The translations under genes and the position numbers were made by a program. Below, one piece after another: positions 23,251 through 34,199 of a DNA stretch of 64,000 bases. The DNA is from Cristatella mucedo (Eukaryota > Bryozoa > Phylactolaemata > Cristatellidae): positions 2,782,501 to 2,846,500 of the forward strand of contig WPIO01000027.1 in assembly GCA_009760855.2 (NCBI GenBank), read 5' to 3'. The notes below the pieces were generated by a model. The model saw only the letters and a program-made list of their open reading frames with translations. It was not told where the DNA came from and ran no database searches. The stretch's first letter is position 1. The number at the start of each line of letters is the position of its first letter.

Positions 23251-23389
23251 GATCTGATCGCAAAGGCGGCATAACCTGCAATGCGCAATGAGTATGTATT
23301 TGCACTGCACAGTAACAGCCAAGGACAGTTTAGACCGAGGAAGGCCTCCGCTATTGCTATTGCTGTGTCGACGGGTCAAGGCCAGTTCG

Positions 23390-23560
23390 CAAATAATAAT
23401 AAAAATAATAACAATAGCAATAATATTAATGACGATAATACTCTTGATATAGTGCCCTCAGAGAACTCAATCTATTTCTAGGCACTTTATATATGCTGAA
23501 AAGGAAGCACGATAGAATTGTTAGATGTAGGACGCTCAATGACAACAAGCGTAGCACTGT
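23390..23560 (-). mobile_element. L2 LINE 3' tail
   Basis: (AAT)n-rich stretch followed by TAGTGCCCTCAGAGAACTCA and ATTTCTAGGCACTTTATATA, the reverse complement of the family terminus. It sits just upstream of SELENOK. Confidence 0.75.
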
Positions 23561-23935
23561 TAGGCGCGCCGTGCACAGGGTCAGCAAATGGCATTGTGGG
23601 CGTGTAATCGCAAGCGTATCGTGAAACTCGACAATGTATAATATTCCGACTGTAATTTTCTGCAAGCCTTTATTTTAGAATAGCGGATAAAGTTAATGAG
23701 TATTATGTATTCCTCTCAAGTAATGTTTACACCAGTGTTTGTACCAAAGCGAGGCCAATTAGCCAGTAGCCCCTCGCAAAAATGTGTTTATGGGACACTA
23801 TATTGTAGTGTTAAAATATATTGCATTGTAATATCAATGCAAATGACAATATATAGTAGTGTTTGCAATCACAATAACAACATATTGTATTGTTTGCTAT
23901 GAAAAAGTAAATATATTTATGTTAGCCTAGAAAGT
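23561..23935. other. No recognised gene
   Basis: AT-rich with repeated ATATTGTA-like words near 23800-23890. No feature was recognised. Confidence 0.4.
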
Positions 23936-25060
23936 TGACATAACTGCAGCGCCGAAGGCTCGGCGGAGTAGGCGTAACCTACCGCTTACCGAGCGGCGTA
24001 GCCCGCGGCCGAATTCGGCTCGGTGCGTGCCTACGCGCAATAGGCAGGCCGCCACGAAACGAGTGTTTCTGATGCTGACCTACCTATCGTTATTAAGGGG
24101 CGTCGTGAGTCCACGGCGTCAAATGGAAAGCGAGACGCACGAATTGGAGATTTTTTACTGAGCTTTATTCGCAAGCGCGCAATGTCGCTGCGCGTCTAGC
24201 TCTCAGCTTTATCCTCCGCACTCCTCGCAGGCTCGCAACAGCGCAAGCACTCATGCGGAGGAAATACGTCCCCGCCGCACTAACGCTACCTACGTCCATC
24301 GTGGGGAACGACCCAAATAAGACGGAGGAGCCCGAACCGGAGCCTAGACCCCGACTGGAGAGCTAGGGCTCCACTTTCGCCTTAACGATAGGAATACCTC
24401 ACGCACTACACCAAGCACTCTTGGCGAGACCGCGTGCGCGCGAACGCACGCAAAGCACAGAAGAAACACAAACATGCGAGCTCGGGGTGATACGACCGTA
24501 TTCGCTGGCGTCCACCGAATCCTCCTGGCGCTGTCTGGTCCTGTCTCCCTCAATCGCCAGCGAGCAGCCGCCCTCCTCCCTCGCTTTCAGAGAAACGAGT
24601 CCGGCAACTACCGGCGACGGCGTCGAAACGGAGCCGAAGGCGAAGAAGGAACCCCCGGCGAGCGTCGCCCTAGCATTATACAACTAGCCGGGACAATGGG
24701 GTTGACAAGCCAGCCAATATCGATTACCTCGGCGACCTCGTTTTCCTCACAGCTCGAGAACCTCTCGGTGCTCTTCTTACACTTCTCTTGTTCTCACGGA
24801 AACTATCCAGCAACTCTAGGACGGCTGGCGGCGACAGTGACATTGGGCAAGTGCTGCCCAATATTCTAAAAATTGCTCGCCGGGACTATAGGGTGACAGG
24901 CCCGAAGGGTCTGGGACAGAAGTGTTTCCTGCTGAGCAGTTTTTATGCGCTCTAAAACTGAGTCAGGCCGGCGCTGTACCGCAGTAGAATATTATTGTTC
25001 CGAGGGTGTACTCCCGGGCAAGGTTCAGTAGCCTGGGATGGATATAAAACGATAGAGCGA
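23936..25060. other. GC-rich island, unidentified
   Basis: Abrupt rise in GC content and CpG from about 23940 to 24960. Frames such as 24474-24869 (+) are Arg/Ser-rich and match no family. On the minus strand a CATAAAAA box (about 24945) and an AATAAA hexamer (about 24168) would suit a promoter and poly(A) pair, so a non-autonomous element or a CpG island is possible. No target-site duplication could be defined. Confidence 0.3.
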
Positions 25061-25079
25061 GGTAACTGCCGCTGACTGG

Positions 25080-25409
25080 GCCACGCCGACCTTTGACCCG
25101 AGACTGGTTGGGAGGAGGCGTAGTGAGACCTTTCGGTGCCCGGGGATAAAAACTACACGTGGCCTCCTTACCCTTGTCAAAAATGGCCGCAAAATAGCTC
25201 CACCACAGAAGATATACACAAAACACGAGCTAGCAGGCATATCGAGTCGAGAAAACTTTATTAACTGCAGTATAGGTCGCCGAGCTGGTTTGGTCCAGCC
25301 GTAAAGTACTCGTGTGGACCAAGGTCTGGCTGAGGTCGTGGGCTCGAGCCCCGAGGCGTATTTGAAGCGCATGAATAGAGACTAAGTTATCTTGGACGCT
25401 ATACAAATG

Positions 25410-25440
<31 letters not shown>

Positions 25441-26540
25441 CATATGTATATATTTAGGTGAAAGGTAAATATCGCAGGTTTAACCGAGGGAGGTTTTTTG
25501 GCGTTGAACGTGGCAAGCTAGTCTATTACTGTTTGAAAGTTGATATTTTCCAGTGTTTATTTCCTATTCTTAGCAAGGCAAAATAGGAGAGTTGATCTTG
25601 CCACATTGATGCTCCCAGATAAGATGGATTATCTTCAGCTTGCTTAAGGAACGTTCATAACTGGCAAATGGTACAGCGATGGTGGGAAGAACTTGCAAGG
25701 CAACTCTTAAATTACGAAACACATATTCTCGGTAACTGACAATGAAAGACACGATTTCCGGTAGTGTCTTTTTAGCAGAGTCGTGGCATGTGGAAAGAAG
25801 CATTTTACAGTCATATATTTTGTTGCAAATCTCTGTTCCATCAACGTCTAAACAATAGAAGCCTCAATGATCTAGACATTGCAGGCGGAGTTTGGTCTTC
25901 TTAAGTGTCTTCAAAAGCTTCTCAGCTTCCATCAAGAAACCAAATTAGACATCAAGATTTGCGAGTCAGGAAAGCCTAGCTGTAATTTCTTGTCGAAGAT
26001 AATCTATGCCATTTTTTATTATCCTTGAAATCTCCTCCTCTGCCGTGAGACAAACATCTTCTTAGAGTTCTCTCAGAATCTGTGTCCTTCGGTGGATTCT
26101 TCGTTCAACTACAACAACCCAAAATTCACATATTCTTTTGGTATCTAGTAGTGATTCTTGGCACAGGTCTTCTGGAAGTCTTGCGCTATCAATCTCAAGA
26201 GAGAGGAGGTCACAAGATGCGTCTTTGAAGTTCATCTTTGGATCCTGCAGTCTTTTCTGAGCGTGGTCAATCTTCCTTAAGATGCTGTACCAAGATGGCA
26301 ATAGAACAAACAAGTCAAAGCTCAAAATACAGTGTAGGAGACTGCCAGCTTTACTTATCGTTTCGAATGTTCTACGTGTGTCCTCAGATAGTTGCTCCGA
26401 AAGACCGACAATACTGTTCAGTCCATCATTGATAGCTTACACAGCCTCCACTCTTGCACTCCACCTTGTTGCAGAGTTGCGTTTGACAGTGATGACTAAG
26501 ACTTTCTTCAGTTCTTCCCACATCAGAGTTTATCTTGAAA
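25080..26540 (-). mobile_element. hAT transposase relic, ZMYM1-like (DUF4371/dimerisation domain)
   Basis: Minus-strand frames in order: WSARVEAV plus NDGLNSIVGLSEQLSEDT (about 26460), VLLPSWYSILRKIDHAQKRL (about 26290), and the C-terminal dimerisation region RVALQVLPTIAVPFASYERS with LSKLKIIHLIWEH (about 25700-25620). This matches the hAT dimerisation block (TIPVSVASCERSFSKLKLIK). The frame is broken in several places and the DNA-binding N-terminus is missing. The segment downstream of the ORF (25080-25260 and 25480-25560) is shared with the copy at 56420. A SINE and a (TA)n repeat are inserted at about 25262-25470. Confidence 0.8.
25275..25445 (+). mobile_element. tRNA-derived SINE with LINE-like 3' tail, nested in hAT relic
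   Basis: The head GCCGAGCTGGTTTGGTCCAG has a box A-like block and GGGCTCGAGCCCCG is a box B-like block (GGTTCGANNCC variant). The tail GAGACTAAGTTATCTTGGAC plus GCTATACAAATGAATTA copies the L2 LINE terminus, followed by (TA)n. Sharing its tail with a LINE is how SINEs usually recruit LINE reverse transcriptase. This head differs from the main SINE family of the window. Confidence 0.6.
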
Positions 26541-26815
26541 GGATGATTAGGTGCTCTCTGCTGTTCCAAAAAAAGTTACGACAATGGAATATTGAGTCGC
26601 AGCATGAACTTCTGCCACGTTCACGCTATAGTTATCAAAGTTTACAGAAATTGCCTCCTAATTTATGGAAAGTATTTTCTTTTGAACACCTGAGAAGTGA
26701 CTAGTATTAACTGCGTTGTCGTAGCATAGCTAGTTAAGCCAGCCTAGCTGGTGGGGTCCAACAGTGTTTCGGCGCTCAGCCACGTTGGCATGTTGGCTCT
26801 TGACGGCCTTTGACG

Positions 26816-26904
26816 CTGCGTAGCAGGCCGGGCTTGCCCAGACTTGCCGCCATCCTGGCCGCCAGCCTGCTACGCAGCCCGCCTGTGGCGGCCAGGATGG
26901 CGGC
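26816..26904. repeat. Interlocked inverted repeats (A-B-A'-B')
   Basis: CTGCGTAGCAGGC (26816-26828) pairs with GCCTGCTACGCAG (26865-26877). GCCGCCATCCTGGCCGCCA (26846-26864) pairs perfectly with TGGCGGCCAGGATGGCGGC (26886-26904). The arms alternate, so both stems cannot form as simple hairpins at once without a pseudoknot. Confidence 0.85.
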
Positions 26905-27024
26905 AGTGGACGGCGGCAATTGGAACGCGGACATAGGGATGGTCGGCCACGTGCTAGTTGCGCTGCGAGCGCCAGCCAACGTCAAGCTACAGCTTGGACT
27001 AAGTCTGTAAATAGCTTAAAAAAA

Positions 27025-27197
27025 TCCTAGCTGCTTAAACAGCCTCTTTTGTATAGCGACAGAAAAGCCTTGATGGCCATCACCACCGCTTGCAGTGGCG
27101 ATAAAGGATCGCCCACCGCAGGAATCGAACCGACGACCTCAGGACCGAGGTCATGAAACCAACCACCTTACCTAGTGTGCCATCACGGCTCACCTTA
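27025..27197 (-). mobile_element. tRNA-derived SINE
   Basis: Minus strand: GTGAGCCGTGATGGCACACT, AGGTAAGGTGGTTGGTTTCA, GTCGGTTCGATTCCTGCGGT (box B), then the body and CTATACAAAAGAGGCTGTTT. Nearly full length. Confidence 0.85.
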
Positions 27198-27279
27198 GCT
27201 AGCTCAGCCAGAAATAGTCCAGTCCATTGAAACAAGGATCTTCCTGAAATCAGGATTGGTATTCTCAAATAAAACAGTT

Positions 27280-27795
27280 TAAAAAATATGCGAAATCCAT
27301 ATTGCTTTTGGCGCCCGCTTGGCCTCGGCGCCTGGAGACACGTGTCTCCTGCCCACCCCTTGCTACGTCTGAGTTTGGGTTGTTGTTCGGCATACAGAAC
27401 GCTGGCCCAGAACCAACACCACCAGTTTATTGCACAAAACACGGAGCCGAAAGGGTGCATGGCTCCCTTCGGCCCCTACTCCCACTCGACTCTCTGTCCT
27501 CCACTGCTCCAGTCCACCATCTCGCCACCAGCGGGTTACCGGCTTGAGTCCATACCACATCACAGGCGGGTCACAGCTGTGCACTGGCCGACTCTCATGG
27601 TGAATCCGCCATCTGGCCACCAGTGGGTTGCTGGCCTATGTCCATGCCACATCAAAAGCTCATCAGAGGAGCCGGCATACACTCGAACTGCACGCCCCCT
27701 AGACCTTAGGGTCACAAGTTTCTAGCAGCCACACAAGCTGCTGCTATGTACAGGGCGTCGAAGTACTACTACGAGGTAGTTGCTATGCACTACAA
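27280..27795 (-). repeat. Possible degraded LTR-like segment
   Basis: On the minus strand a GC-rich block contains GCAATAAACTGG (poly(A)-signal-like, about 27428) downstream of a gag-like fossil in the same orientation. No paired copy or target duplication was found, so this is only suggestive. Confidence 0.25.
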
Positions 27796-27965
27796 CGAAC
27801 GAGCCTATCTACAAACGATACAACTAGACACTACACATCCAGCATAGCAGCTAACACAAGTGACTGCAATGTACAGAGCAACATTTAACGAGCCTATCTA
27901 CACACGATACAAACTAGACACTAAATATCCTCGACATAGCAGCTAACATCAATAGCTAACCCCAC
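27796..27965. repeat. Two-unit tandem repeat, about 92 bp
   Basis: GAGCCTATCTACAAACGATA at about 27800 and GAGCCTATCTACACACGATA at about 27892, each followed by ACTAGACACTA and CATAGCAGCTAACA. The units have diverged by a few substitutions. Confidence 0.75.
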
Positions 27966-29231
27966 ATTTTACCTTTCGGCTGCTCGCTGGTGCGCGGCCT
28001 CTCTTGATCAGCCGGCAACGTGAGCCACCGGCCATCGTCACCGAGCTTACGTGTACAGCCTACAGCCACTGTTTCGCAGACCTCAATCGCTGTCGCTCCA
28101 TCCGCCTCTGCCAATTCTGCCGCCGCGTCGCCGACATAGGCAGCTGCTTCTCCATCCTGTGTATCCACTCCAACCTGTGCGGTCTCTCCGGCCTGCAAAG
28201 TCTCTGCGGCCTGCACAGATTCTCCCTCCTGGACAGCCTCTCCGTCCTGCTCAATCTCTCCGTACCGAGCTGATTCCCCGTGCTGCACACACTCTCCGGC
28301 CTGTGCAGACTCTTTGGTCTGCAAAAGATCTCCGGCCGTCACAGCCCACCGGCTGGTCGCAGGCCAACGTCACATTCATGGCTTTCGCTGCATCGCCGGC
28401 CACTACCTCTCTGGCAGACGCCGACAACTCTTTCGCGGACGCCGCTGACTGTTTCGCAGACGCCACCGACTCTGTCGCAGTAGCCGCCGGACTCCGCCAC
28501 ATCTCCCCCGAACGCAGCCGACTCTCGCCCGGACGCCGCCGACTCTCCTACGGACGTTGCCGACTCTCGCACGGACGTTGCTGCCTCTCGAGCGGACGCA
28601 GCCAACTCTTTCGTGGACGCCGCCGACTCTCGTGCGGACGCCGGCGCCTTCCTCGCCGAGCCGCCACCTTCGTCGCTGACGCCACCGCCTTCCTCGCCGA
28701 CGCCACCGCTTTCCTCGCCGACGCCACCGCCGCTCCGTGCGCCTTCTTATTGTCTGTCGCCTCTGCTGCACCTCTGACCGTTGCCTCGCACAACGTCGTT
28801 GCTTCGTGGAGCACCATCTCAGCTTGACCTACCGTCACCGCTTTGTTAGCCGTTGCCTGCCGCTACCGCGTGGCACCCTGGCGAACCCCTGTTGCCCGGC
28901 AAATCGTCGGTGATCGCTGCTGCAGCATCCGGTCGCTCTTGACGGCCATCTCAGTCCGATCAGCCTTTACCCAATCAGCGTGCCGTAATCGTGCTCCACC
29001 GGCCGGCGAGGTCAATGCCCTTAATAGGGCCTCACGAAGTTTGGCATAGTCATCCGGAACTGCCTGCGGGAGCCTCGAGGCAAACGTGAAGGCCCCGCCT
29101 TGCATCGAAAGGAGCAAAAGCAAGTGCCAGTCACCCGGTTCGTAGCCACTTTTCTTGATCTTCCTCTCGAAGTTTAGCAGCCAGCCAGCGAAGTCTCCAA
29201 AGCCATCGAAGCCTTGGGACGCTGCACAAGA
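27966..29231 (-). pseudogene. Gag-like fossil of an LTR retrotransposon (probably Ty3/gypsy type)
   Basis: The minus strand near 29230-28870 reads a gag-type capsid segment ([18 protein letters not shown] ... MQGGAFTFASRLPQAVPDDY ... KLREALLRALTSP). It is followed by a long region of short Ala/Ser/Glu-rich repeats reaching about 27966. No protease, RT or integrase follows, so the element is incomplete and broken. Its upstream edge abuts the Argonaute pseudogene at about 29232. Assignment to Ty3/gypsy rests on the pattern of Trp, ER, Gly and Leu spacing and is tentative. Confidence 0.5.
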
Positions 29232-30197
29232 CGTTGATTTTCTGAGTTAAGTTCATCAGCTTTTCCGGAGTTGACGTCAGGATATGCTTTCGCAGAACGC
29301 ACTGAGTGGCCAGGCCCAAGACGCTGTCGCCGGCTCGCTTCACTTCACCTGCAGCGTGTCATCGGCCACGTGCCGAATACTGAGAGGCATCAGCTCGCCG
29401 AGCGTTGCCTTCCTGGGCGGCAGCACTGGGCAAGTAATGTTGGGCAGGTAAAACTGAAGGCAGACACGAGGGGACGCTCACTCTGCCTTGTCGCTCTCAC
29501 CATACAGCTTCGTTCTCCCATCGAACACGACGAGCACCAGCTGCAGGTCGCCCTTAGATGCTTGGAGACGTGCTAGCATCTCGTTAGGAGATGTGGGCTG
29601 GCCGCTCCAGTTGATGTCCGAGGGTTTCTGCATTTGCATACCGGCTGTGGTGCACACCCGGTGTAGATCCCTAGCGAAGTCACTGCAGCAGCAAAGGCAA
29701 GCACTGAAAGCTGGCAAATATGCCTCGACGCCCGACTGAGCGGCCGGCACAGCGACGTGTCTCGATCGGCGGCACCAGCCACCAGGCAGCGCTCCGTCAT
29801 ATTCGGTCCGAGCAATGCTTCGGCGGCGAGAGAGCTAACCTTAGAGCAGCATCACTCAGATGGTCCCGAGATGCGAAGCTGACAATAACCCAGCTGCTGA
29901 CCGAGGCGCCCATAAAAAACCTTATGTCGTGCATTCTCCACACTCCATCGAATGGCTTCACCTGCGAAAAAGAGGGGCGGTCTACTGAAGCCGGAAGTAC
30001 AGGAGCTAGAAGGCAAGATCCATTCATTCTGTGAAAAATTGCAACCGCACAGACGTGAGAGTCAGCTGCTTACCCACCTGTTTTCTTTTGCCGCCGTCCA
30101 ATCATTCGAGGATGCTATCTCGACTTCAACATGGCCGCTAGAGTGCGACCGAGCTACAGGGAAAATTGCAAACAATCTTCGACAATAAATAAATAAA

Positions 30198-30372
30198 TAA
30201 ATCCTAGCTGCATGAACAGCCTCTTTTTGTATAGCAACAGAAGAGCCTTTATGGCTATCACCACCGCTTGCAGTGGCTATAAAGGATCGCCCACTGCAGG
30301 AATCGAACCCACGACCTCGAGACCGAGGTCGTGAAAGCAACCGTCTTACCTAGTGTGCCATCACGGCTCACC
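30198..30372 (-). mobile_element. tRNA-derived SINE inside the Argonaute pseudogene
   Basis: Minus strand: GTGAGCCGTGATGGCACACT, AGGTAAGACGGTTGCTTTCA, GTGGGTTCGATTCCTGCAGT (intact box B), TGCAAGCGGTGGTGATAGCC and CTATACAAAAAGAGGCTGTT. On the plus strand it is preceded by (AATA)n at about 30183-30202. This is the best-preserved SINE in the window. Confidence 0.9.
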
Positions 30373-30692
30373 AACAATGCTGCTGGCGCGCATGCAGGAC
30401 CAGGAGCCACTGCCGGATAAGACGCCGGAACGCTCAGGGCCGATCTAACAGCCGTTTCCGACTGCTGTGGCGCCACCGGCGCCTCCCCGCTCCGCCTCCT
30501 GCTCGTTGCCGCTCGCTGACCCGCCCCCCGGCCGCTCAGCCCCGCCCCCTTCGTCCGGCCTCGCCTCGCCCAGCCGGCTGGCTGGCTCTCTGCGACCACG
30601 AGGCTACGATGCTACGCCAAGCTGCTGCTGCAGCTGCTGTGTAGCTCTTCCGTAGCCACGCTCCTCGGTAAAAGCTCGTGCTAATAAAGACA
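30373..30692. other. GC-rich insert of unknown origin within the Argonaute pseudogene
   Basis: This stretch is absent from the parental locus. It is rich in CCGCC and CGCTC, followed by CTGCTGCTGCAGCTGCTGTG and an AATAAAG hexamer near its right end. No coding potential was recognised. Confidence 0.5.
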
Positions 30693-30899
30693 GAAGAATA
30701 TTAAGAGAATATTTGGAACTGAAAGTATATGTCCGCTCACTACCACCATGGTCCTGTCCAAAGAGACACCGAGTGCCTTCAGATTGGGATCTTCATTAAA
30801 TATTTTCACATCGTGCTAAATTTGGAAATAAAGTTATTTTTTTGGTCACCACTTGCATCATTTCAGCCATCACTCCGATGTGTAATAATATTAATTAAG

Positions 30900-31470
30900 C
30901 ATTTTTAAGTCGCGTACTTCGTTGTGCGGCTCTATTCCATCAACATCTGAAAAAGAAGACTCCAATGCCTCGACGTTGCTGTCAGAGTTTTGTTTCTTCA
31001 ATTGGATTCAAAAGCTGCTTACTAATCTAACAAGAAACTAATTTTTTTATCGAGATCTGTGAGTCAGTAAAACCTAGTTCTAATTTGTAATCGGAGATAA
31101 GCTAGTATTTCCTTAATTATTCTTGAAATCTTCTCTTCTGCCGAAAGATCAACATATTGAAAGAGTTCTCAAAGCATCTGTATCCTTCAATTAATTGTTC
31201 CTTCAACTGCAAGTCCCCACAACTCACATGTCCTTTTGCATCCAAAGGGGGTTCTTGTCACTGGACTTAACGAAGTGGTGACAAATCAATCTCGAGAGTG
31301 GAGGTCACAAGATGCATCTTTAATGGCCTTTTTATCATGCAGTCTTCTCACGAAGTCTTCAATATTTTTTCGGGTGCAGTACCGAAATGGCAACAAATCG
31401 AAAAAAGTTTAATTTTCAAATACAATGCATTAAACTGCCAGCTTTACCTCCAGTTTCAAGTGTTCCGCTT
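30900..31470 (-). mobile_element. hAT transposase relic, second copy
   Basis: Similar in DNA to 25830-26320 and closer to 57190-57420 (shared: ATCTGAAAAAGAAGACTCCA, GAGTCAGTAAAACCTAGTTC, CAATCTCGAGAGTGGAGGTC). Only the middle of the ZMYM1-like ORF is present, with many breaks. Confidence 0.75.
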
Positions 31471-31484
31471 GTGGTCTAAAACAG

Positions 31485-32690
31485 TCGCCTGCAAATATGG
31501 TTAGTGGCAGTATGCACAGTATCAGCACCCATAGGCCTTTAAAGTACGAATTACGGGGATACGCTACATGCTGTTATAAATAGATGTTTTGGCTAGTTTT
31601 AAAATCTCCTAAAGTAAGGAGATGTCGTGACGCCAGTCGGAAGCGGGTTCCAGGTTTTGGGAGAGTATGAATTAAAGACAAAGTCTCTAAAAAATTGAGA
31701 TTCGTACGATGTAGAGGTAAACGATTAGATTCTGAAAAGTGGGTGGTGCCGTGCTTAGCCTGATGGTGGAGTAGGTCTGATACTTAAGCTCGTCGAGTTG
31801 CCTTAACCCCAACTCTCACTAGCTCGGATAGTGGCACAATTCGTGCAATGTCCAGAGACCTGAAGCTAACATTACGCCTTAGATATAAACATAGCGCTCG
31901 ATATTTTGCGCTCAGCCCTAGTCATGAATCCGTATTAGTTAGGAAACAACAATAGCCTGTATTTGACGGCTGACACGCACGTGACTTCCAGCCGACTCGC
32001 TTTCAGCACGACAATAGCCGGCGGCCAGTTCTACACTCGCCGGCCGGCAGGACAGTGCTCCAGAAGAGAGAATGTGATAAGGACAAGCCTAATATAGTAT
32101 ATAGCCCGGCCATAGGTCAATCAATAATCAGTAGCGTATGCAATCGTAAGAAATGTTAATCGAAAGCGTTCGATCATCGGCGATGTCTCCTAAGTCTATC
32201 TCCTAAGCTGATGCTGTGATTCCGTCAAAGCTGGCAGCGTTGCACCAGGTAGGCGAGAAGTGCCTGTGATATGGCACCTGTGACGCCCACGACAGACAAG
32301 CCTACCTGCAGAGTTTTGCACCAGCTGTAAGCATCTGATTGCATAGGCCGGTAGACCAGCAAGCAGTGAGTTACAGAAGCTGAGACCAGATGTCACAAAT
32401 GCACGAACCAATTTAGATACGGTATCCCTGCCTAAGTAAGCAAACACGAATTTTAAGCACGTCGTGTAACTGAATGTGTGAAGACTCTACTGTGGCGCTG
32501 ATGGGGTCGTCCAATGAAAGGTCGTTTAATAACAGGACGCCTACATTTCGTGCAGATCCAACAGGACGTGTGCTGGCAGAACCAATTGGGAGCATTAACC
32601 TTTCCGTGTTCTGAATTGAATAAGGTTTACCGTTAACAATTAGTTGGTGGCATCGTCATTCAATTAGAGAGAGCTCACTGCCACGATGAT
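31485..32690 (-). mobile_element. L2/CR1-clade LINE split by an insertion
   Basis: Two parts in the same orientation: 31485-31800 (3' UTR and SSYAPKAW region) and about 32195-32690 (RT C-terminal region: [36 protein letters not shown]; then the PVGSARNVGVLLLNDLSLDD segment upstream). The intervening 31800-32195 is not LINE sequence, so either an unknown element of about 390 bp was inserted or two fragments lie side by side. Confidence 0.8.
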
Positions 32691-32711
32691 ACAATGAGCC
32701 GATTTACCTGC

Positions 32712-33007
32712 TGTAATAATAATAATAATAATAATAATACACTTAATAAAGCGCCCTCAGATAACTCAATCTCTTTCTAGGCGCTTCACATTTGCTGCAA
32801 AGGGAAATGCGATTAGATGGTGAGTAATTGCATGCTTGATACAAAAACAACATGAATAACATGGTTAGGGGTGACATGCACAGGGTCAGCATGCAAATGT
32901 GGTTAGTAGCAGTATGCACAGTGTCAGCACGCATAAGCACATGAAGGACGGATCACTGGGACCCACTTTGTGCTGTCCTAAATAGGTATTTTAAAGTTCT
33001 TTTTAAT
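32712..33007 (-). mobile_element. L2 LINE 3' UTR and tail, young subfamily
   Basis: (AAT)n, then CACTTAATAAAGCGCCCTCA and the full 3' UTR back to the end of the ORF (TAAATAGGTATTTTAAAGTT). Confidence 0.88.
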
Positions 33008-34199
33008 GGAAAAAGCCACTGCTGATGAAGACGCCGGGGCCACCAGCCATAAACATGGTATCTTTGTAGCTGGCCCTCCGTATTGTAGAGATACGTAGGG
33101 TGACGACTCCCAAAGCACCGCCAGTCAGCTAGCACAACCAGGCCACTTACTCGAGCACAGCGAGGCCACTTACTAGTTGTAAGGTCTAACGCCTTGACCT
33201 GGTAAAGACTTCAGTTGTTGAGCCGCTACATGGGTTAGTAAGAGATGGACAGTTTAGAAGGGATGCCCTGCCTTATGTGGAGGCATTTATAATAGCCATC
33301 TTGACCTTGCAACAAGCCTTGAAGGTCCAAGTTTGTAGCCCCAATTTTAAATCACCCCCTCTCTTGCTGTCTTGTTTTCTTTACTCAGCTCTCGCTCAGT
33401 ATACACGATGGCTTCGACCACAAGTACGTATTCTCGTCCACCTGCCTATTACTACAGCCGTCCACACATCCACCACACATCTGTGGGAGCCTTGACATTC
33501 ACCGTTCATTACCTGATTCAAAACTTCCTTTTTATAGTGGCATAAGAGCCTTATCGGCTACGGCCACCGTTTCCACTTGGCGATAATGGAACGCCCTCTC
33601 CACAACTTGCACCTGCAACCTCGGCAATTCATTACTGCCTTCGGCCCGCCGCCGCTCGAGCGAACCTCACACAGCTACCTTGGTCACGTCTGCACTTTCA
33701 TTCGAGGTAGAGTGATGGATGAAAGTCGGCTCGTGGAAACTTGGTGGGATTTTGTGCTCGTTGAAACTTACAGAGTGGCACACATTTTTCTCCTTCGAGA
33801 GCAGTACCTACATCTCGAACTGTCAACCTGTAATCCCTTGAAGGCTTGAGTACATGAAAAGTACGAACAGGTTGAGTGGCCCTTTATTCCGTCATCAGCA
33901 GAGAGAGGTTGCTTCTATCATTTTCGGACAGGCAGCAAACAAGGAAGGGGCGCACGAAGTCAAACTGCTTCTAGCGTGAGAGGAGAGCTCAGCGTGTGTC
34001 CCGACAATATTGAGGACCAAGGTGACCCTTCAACCCTGCTGCTAGATTCTCCTCCTCCCTGTCAAATGTTCGTCGGAGGCTAGAAGATACGAGGAGGGGT
34101 ACACGCAGACTTCAAGCACTTGAAACATATCTGAATGCTTAAATCTATCAGTCAGAGGTTGCGTGCGAGTCGTGCTGGTGCCACTAGTGCAAACCCGCC
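33008..34199. other. No recognised gene; one SINE scrap
   Basis: About 33525-33600 resembles the SINE body (TTTTTATAGTGGCATAAGAG, CACCGTTTCCACTTGGCGAT). Nothing else was recognised. Confidence 0.4.

Larger units (their letters stand above)
29232..30895 (-). pseudogene. Partial Argonaute pseudogene (duplicate of the middle of the 41-52 kb gene)
   Basis: Co-linear with 45418-46480, including introns, so it arose at DNA level and not by retrocopying. Recognisable parts on the minus strand: MAEMMQ (about 30860), FNEDPNLKALGV (about 30800), GVWRMHDIRFF (about 29930), FARDLHRVCTTAGMQMQK (about 29680), LVLVVFDGRTKLYG with its donor (about 29520), and [19 protein letters not shown] to QKIN (29340-29234). 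Homology stops within the exon corresponding to exon 10. A roughly 600-bp insertion (about 30093-30692) containing a SINE interrupts the exon 7 equivalent. It lacks N, PAZ and catalytic PIWI parts. It is bounded by a gag-like fossil on one side and a hAT relic on the other. Confidence 0.9.

Noticed and set aside
23936-24960. Second LTR, in reverse orientation
   Set aside because: Promoter-like and poly(A)-like motifs fit loosely, but no TG...CA ends with a matching target duplication could be found.
28051-28827. 258-codon plus-strand frame with repeated Ala-Asp-Ala-Thr units
   Set aside because: Antisense shadow of the repetitive tail of the gag-like fossil; no start context, domain or splice support.
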